Below are positions 6,882 through 9,625 of a DNA stretch of 9,625 nt, piece after piece. The translations under genes and the position numbers were made by a program. The DNA is from Flavobacterium psychrophilum (lineage in GTDB: Bacteria > Bacteroidota > Bacteroidia > Flavobacteriales > Flavobacteriaceae). The DNA is taken from contig DYPB01000077.1 of assembly GCA_020720185.1 (NCBI GenBank), positions 1 through 9,625 on the forward strand, given 5' to 3'. Position 1 is the first letter of the stretch, and each line of letters begins with the position of its first letter. The notes under the pieces are model-generated. The model did no database searches. It was given only the letters and a program-made list of their open reading frames with translations, and was not told the origin of the DNA.

Positions 6882-6921
6882 ATTTTAAAAAGAATTTGTT
6901 ACAAAATAATTCTATTAAAAT
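6882..6921 (-). promoter_or_regulatory. AT-rich hairpin between exbD and the receptor gene
   Basis: On the plus strand ATTTTAAAAAGAATT (6882-6896) and AATTCTATTAAAAT (6908-6921) form an inverted repeat with one unpaired base around the loop TGTTACAAAAT. It begins at the last base of the exbD stop codon. There is no T-run beyond the stem on the minus strand, so it is a poor terminator; it could be a processing or attenuation site that sets receptor expression relative to exbBD. AT-rich DNA easily gives such pairs by chance. Confidence 0.3.
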
Positions 6922-7313
6922 CAATTCGCATTTGTAGCCAATACAAATTTTAATTTATTTTTTGCTCCAATTTGCATAATATCAACCAAATCCTGAACGG
7001 TGCGATTTTGAGCAATTCGCAACACAACTGTTAAATCTTTGGTTTTATCAATCTTGCTCATCAAACTGATTTCCAAGTTGTTAATATCAACTTCTTCTTT
7101 ATCAATAAAATATTTTTTATCTTCCGTAACCGATAAACTTATAATTTGTTTATTTGTTTTTTCGTTATTTTTAGAATTTGGTAAATTCATTTTTATCACA
7201 TTAGGATTTGCCAATGTTGATATAATTAGAAAGAAAAGCAACAAAAAAAACATAATGTCGCTTAACGATGAAGTTGCAACTTCGGCATGAAACCGTTTAT
7301 TTCTTTTTATCAT
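6921..7313 (-). CDS. exbD: ExbD-family biopolymer transporter
   Basis: This is a 130-residue inner-membrane protein of the ExbD/TolR family, the proton-handling partner of ExbB. A short basic cytoplasmic N-terminus (MIKRNKRFHAEVATSSL) is followed by one membrane helix (about 18-36, SDIMFFLLLFFLIISTLA). Asp19 at the helix start is the counterpart of the essential proton-accepting aspartate of Escherichia coli ExbD (Asp25). The periplasmic domain (about 37-130) begins NPNVIKMNLPNSK and contains the typical VVLRIAQNRTVQDLVDIMQIG segment and a terminal LKFVLATN strand. The start overlaps the 3' end of exbB by 17 bp, strongly suggesting translational coupling in one transcript. Only one exbD copy is present here. 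Its length is normal and no key residue is missing. Confidence 0.92.
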   Translation of the reverse strand: MIKRNKRFHAEVATSSLSDIMFFLLLFFLIISTLANPNVIKMNLPNSKNNEKTNKQIISLSVTEDKKYFIDKEEVDINNLEISLMSKIDKTKDLTVVLRIAQNRTVQDLVDIMQIGAKNKLKFVLATNAN

Positions 7314-8007
7314 TTGGTCGTTGAATTGTGTTTATAAATTCTAATATTTGGCGTTGAATATCAAGAGCAAAACCATCAATTTTTCCGTTAAAAAGATGGT
7401 AGGCACTATAAGCAACAATGCCAACAATTAATCCAGATCCCGAACTAATCATTTTTTCATACAAACCGCCAGAAATATTACCAATACTTATATCTTCGGT
7501 AACCGAAATGCTATAAAATATCTTAATTACTCCGCCAATAGTACCAATAAAACCAAGGGTTGGTGCAATACCTGCAATTAAACCAAGTTGACCTAAATAG
7601 CGTTCCATCTGTCCGATTTCAATATTTGCAGCTCGTTCCATATTAGATTCAATTTCAGATATAGGGCGACCGATGGTTAAAATACCTTCGCTTAATACAT
7701 TTCCAACCGCTGCATTTGACCTTTGAGCAACTGTATTTGCCATATCTAAATGACCAGAATTCAAATTTTCTTTAATATCGTGCATCAAATTTTTATCAAT
7801 TTTAGCCGATTTTCTAATATATAAAAACCGTTCTACAATAATATAGAAAGTATAAAAAAGCAAAAAACCAATAGGAATTAGGAAAACGCCTCCTTTTAAT
7901 AAAAATTCCAGTACTGAAATCTCATTATTTGGAGCAATCTTTGCAATATTCAAACCAGTTGTGGTATTTGTCAAACTATCAGTTTGCAGTCGAAAAAATG
8001 TAATCAT
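7297..8007 (-). CDS. exbB: ExbB/TolQ/MotA-family proton channel subunit
   Basis: This 236-residue inner-membrane protein is the channel and stator subunit that uses the proton gradient to drive TonB. Three membrane helices are visible: about 40-60 (GVFLIPIGFLLFYTFYIIVE), 142-165 (including APTLGFIGTIGGVIKIFY) and 183-206 (including SSGSGLIVGIVAYSAYHLF). A cytoplasmic loop with AANIEIGQMERYLGQLG lies between helices 1 and 2. Thr156 in FIGTIGG matches the conserved helix-2 threonine (Thr148 of E. coli ExbB). The helix-3 threonine position (Thr181 in E. coli) appears to be Ser189, by my alignment. The N-terminus is extended and hydrophilic (residues 1-33) before helix 1. It is the first gene of the minus-strand block, overlaps exbD and is divergent from folC. 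A palindrome overlaps its likely promoter. The family is certain; dedication to TonB rather than Tol is inferred from tonB nearby. Confidence 0.9.
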   Translation of the reverse strand: MITFFRLQTDSLTNTTTGLNIAKIAPNNEISVLEFLLKGGVFLIPIGFLLFYTFYIIVERFLYIRKSAKIDKNLMHDIKENLNSGHLDMANTVAQRSNAAVGNVLSEGILTIGRPISEIESNMERAANIEIGQMERYLGQLGLIAGIAPTLGFIGTIGGVIKIFYSISVTEDISIGNISGGLYEKMISSGSGLIVGIVAYSAYHLFNGKIDGFALDIQRQILEFINTIQRPNDKKK

Positions 8008-8036
8008 ATTTATTGTATTTTTATGGTGTAAATTCT

Positions 8037-8068
8037 AAAAAATATTTCAATTTTGTAATCAATTACAA
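8037..8068 (-). promoter_or_regulatory. Candidate exbB promoter
   Basis: Read on the minus strand, TTG (8068-8066) is followed after 21 bp by TATTTTTT (8044-8037), which fits TTG-N(17-23)-TAnnTTTG except for the last base. It would start transcription about 20-25 nt before the exbB ATG, typical for the phylum. The match is moderate and the region is very AT-rich. Confidence 0.35.
8053..8068. promoter_or_regulatory. 16-bp palindrome, candidate operator
   Basis: TTGTAATCAATTACAA consists of two perfect 7-bp arms around a CA centre. It lies in the 117-bp divergent gap between exbB and folC and covers the proposed -33 element and part of the spacer of the exbB promoter, where a repressor dimer would block transcription. 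It does not resemble the E. coli Fur box closely. I cannot name a regulator. Confidence 0.4.
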
Positions 8069-8124
8069 TATTAACTCAAAAAAATAATAAATATTGCAAT
8101 TTTAGAAAAAAATTAACAAAAATT

Positions 8125-9345
8125 ATGACCTATCAAGAAACAATAAATTGGATGTTTGCCCAGTTGCCAATGTATCAAAATATTGGAAAACAAGCTTATA
8201 AAACCGATTTGTCGAATACAATATTGTTGGCAAAACATTTAGGAAATCCCGAATTTTTTTTAAAAACCATTCATGTTGCTGGAACAAATGGCAAAGGTTC
8301 GACTTCGCACATGTTAGCTTCAATTTTGCAAGAATCAGGCTATAAAGTTGGTCTTTACACCTCTCCTCATCTAAAAGATTATAGAGAAAGAATAAAAATT
8401 AATGGGCAAATGATTTCTGAAGATTTTGTGATCGATTTTATTGAACAACATAAGCCTTTTTTTGAAGAAAATGATTTAAGTTTTTTTGAAATGACGGTTG
8501 GTTTGGCTCTCGACTATTTTTTGAAAGAGCAAACAGACATTAATATAATTGAAGTTGGAATGGGAGGGAGGCTAGATTCTACTAATATTATTACGCCTTT
8601 AATTTCGGTAATTACAAATATTGGTTTAGATCACATACAATTTTTAGGAAACACTTTGCAACAGATTGCCACCGAAAAAGCAGGAATTATAAAAACAAAC
8701 CTTCCAGTTGTAATTGGCGAATATCTGCCCGAAACAAAACCTATCTTTGAGGCAAAAGCAATAGAAAATAATTCTAAAATTTATTTTGCATCAGATATAA
8801 TATCAGATGATTACGAGTCAGATTTGAAAGGAAATTATCAAGTTTCAAATAGAAAAACTGTTTTGCAAACCATTCGAATCTTGCAAGAACAAAATCAACT
8901 TCTAATTTCAGAAAATAATATCAAAAATGGTTTTTTAAATGTGATTAAAAACACTACTTTGCAAGGAAGATGGCAAAAACTGAAAGAAAATCCACTTGTA
9001 ATTGCCGATACGGCTCACAACAAGCACGGACTTGAAATTGTGCTAAAACAAATTCAAGAACAACAATTTGACAAACTGCACATTGTTTTTGGAGTAGTTA
9101 ATGATAAAGATTTAGATTCTATTTTACCTTTATTTCCTAAAAATGCTATTTATTACTTTTGTAAGCCCAATATTCCACGAGGGTTGGATGCAATAATTTT
9201 ACAACAAAAATCAGCTAAATTTGAATTATATGGCAATGTATATAATTCTGTATCAAAAGCTTACAAAACTTCAATACAAAATGCAAACGAAAAAGACATG
9301 ATTTATATTGCTGGAAGCACATTTGTTGTTGCAGAGGTATTATGA
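8125..9345 (+). CDS. folC: Bifunctional folylpolyglutamate synthase / dihydrofolate synthase
   Basis: This 406-residue cytoplasmic ATP-dependent ligase of the Mur ligase superfamily adds L-glutamate to dihydropteroate (making dihydrofolate) and to folates (polyglutamylation). The ATP-binding loop is HVAGTNGKGSTSHM (50-63; Lys57 is the loop lysine). Next come the folate-binding segment YTSPHLKDYRERI (78-90), VGMGGRLDSTN (144-154) and LDHIQFLG (168-175). TEKAGIIK (183-190) contains Lys185, the residue carbamylated in related enzymes. The C-terminal domain starts near GRWQ (281-284) and has ADTAHNKHGL (294-303; Asp295 and His298). Length and order are normal. The ATG at 8125 is chosen because the protein begins with the family's MTYQETINWMFAQLP. 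No clear promoter is visible upstream. It is divergent from exbB and stands alone on its strand until the tRNA gene. Confidence 0.95.
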   Translation: MTYQETINWMFAQLPMYQNIGKQAYKTDLSNTILLAKHLGNPEFFLKTIHVAGTNGKGSTSHMLASILQESGYKVGLYTSPHLKDYRERIKINGQMISEDFVIDFIEQHKPFFEENDLSFFEMTVGLALDYFLKEQTDINIIEVGMGGRLDSTNIITPLISVITNIGLDHIQFLGNTLQQIATEKAGIIKTNLPVVIGEYLPETKPIFEAKAIENNSKIYFASDIISDDYESDLKGNYQVSNRKTVLQTIRILQEQNQLLISENNIKNGFLNVIKNTTLQGRWQKLKENPLVIADTAHNKHGLEIVLKQIQEQQFDKLHIVFGVVNDKDLDSILPLFPKNAIYYFCKPNIPRGLDAIILQQKSAKFELYGNVYNSVSKAYKTSIQNANEKDMIYIAGSTFVVAEVL

Positions 9346-9383
9346 TTTTTTTAAAAATTTAAAAATATGATTATCAACTAATT

Positions 9384-9425
9384 AAAAATTAATAATAAAA
9401 AAAAACAAATAAAATTAATTTTTTT
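9384..9425 (+). terminator. Possible folC terminator
   Basis: AAAAATTAAT (9384-9393) and ATTAATTTTT (9414-9423) are perfect 10-bp complements around a 20-nt A-rich loop, followed by two more Ts. The stem contains no G or C and would be weak. It lies 39 bp after the folC stop and just before the tRNA promoter, a sensible place for a terminator. Confidence 0.3.
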
Positions 9426-9426
9426 C

Positions 9427-9456
9427 TTGCAAAAATAAAAAGAAGATGTATATTTG
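9427..9456 (+). promoter_or_regulatory. Strong flavobacterial-type promoter of the tRNA gene
   Basis: TTG (9427-9429), a 19-bp spacer and TATATTTG (9449-9456) match the Bacteroidota primary sigma-factor consensus at all fixed positions. The following GCACTCGCAATA is typical, from memory, of stable-RNA promoters in flavobacteria. Transcription would start near 9461-9465, leaving a leader of about 30 nt removed by 5' processing. Confidence 0.8.
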
Positions 9457-9491
9457 CACTCGCAATAAGGGAGAAATTTATTATTGTTTTA

Positions 9492-9566
9492 GGGCGATTA
9501 GCTCAGCTGGTTCAGAGCACCTCGTTTACACCGAGGGGGTCGGGGGTTCGAACCCCTCATCGCCCA
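9492..9566 (+). tRNA. tRNA-Val (anticodon UAC)
   Basis: A complete cloverleaf is visible in 75 nt. The acceptor stem GGGCGAT pairs with ATCGCCC (9559-9565), with discriminator A9566. The D stem is GCTC/GAGC (9501-9504 with 9515-9518). The anticodon stem CCTCG/CGAGG (9520-9524 with 9532-9536) encloses loop TTTACAC, giving anticodon TAC (9527-9529) for the valine codons GUA and GUG. The variable loop is GGGTC. The T stem GGGGG/CCCTC, with one G-U pair, encloses TTCGAAC. The CCA end is not encoded (the sequence continues CAAA), so it must be added after transcription. Confidence 0.97.
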
Positions 9567-9567
9567 C

Positions 9568-9600
9568 AAAACTTCTCTATAAATTGGGAAGTTTTTTTTT
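9568..9600 (+). terminator. Rho-independent terminator after tRNA-Val
   Basis: AAAACTTCTC (9568-9577) pairs with GGGAAGTTTT (9586-9595), with one G-U pair, around an 8-nt loop, and runs into an uninterrupted T-tract ending at 9600. It begins immediately after the tRNA, so the tRNA is transcribed as a single-gene unit. Confidence 0.85.
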
Positions 9601-9625
9601 AAAAAAACTTGTAAAAGTAAAAATT

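Noticed and set aside
5444..7290. Plus- and minus-strand small frames inside the receptor and exbD genes (5444-5641, 5938-6126, 6402-6611, 7039-7290).
   Set aside because: All lie fully within well-supported genes in other frames and show no recognisable domain.

Overview
The window is strongly AT-rich and looks like a chromosomal segment from a member of the Bacteroidota, most likely a flavobacterium. Three things point there. The protein families are typical of the phylum: a Bacteroidota-type putative porin, a TonB-type transducer with the GRKALSKPKP / paired-cysteine C-terminus, and an outer-membrane beta-barrel receptor of the OMP_b-brl_3 type. The starts lack strong Shine-Dalgarno sequences. 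Promoters fit the flavobacterial TTG-N(17-23)-TAnnTTTG form, with a textbook copy in front of the tRNA gene.

Layout. Positions 106-2052 (+) encode an outer-membrane porin. It is followed after 17 bp by a group III truncated haemoglobin (2070-2444, +) and then, from its own promoter, by an orphan ketoacyl-ACP synthase III homologue (2566-3624, +). The gap 3625-3872 holds no gene. It holds a composite repeat-like element: a GTCATTGCGA module, then a long hairpin whose inner 18 bp are perfectly paired. Next is tonB (3873-4757, +), meeting head-to-head with only 2 bp between stop codons a minus-strand block: TonB-dependent receptor-like barrel (4760-6856), exbD (6921-7313) and exbB (7297-8007). 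exbB is divergent from folC (8125-9345, +). The right end carries tRNA-Val(UAC) with a clear promoter and a rho-independent terminator.

Functionally, ExbB and ExbD form the proton-driven inner-membrane motor. TonB carries the energy across the periplasm, and the barrel protein is a candidate client in the outer membrane. All the parts of one Ton system therefore lie within about 4.1 kb, but the transducer is on the opposite strand from its motor and is separated from it by the receptor gene. FolC (folate polyglutamylation), KAS III (acyl condensation), the globin and the porin have no obvious link to Ton function.

I find no CRISPR array, transposase, phage gene or defence system. The gene content is ordinary for the phylum. 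The points most worth checking are the repeat/hairpin element, the rearranged Ton locus, the receptor without its usual N-terminal domain, and a 16-bp palindrome overlying the likely exbB promoter. No stretch longer than 300 bp lacks a gene.
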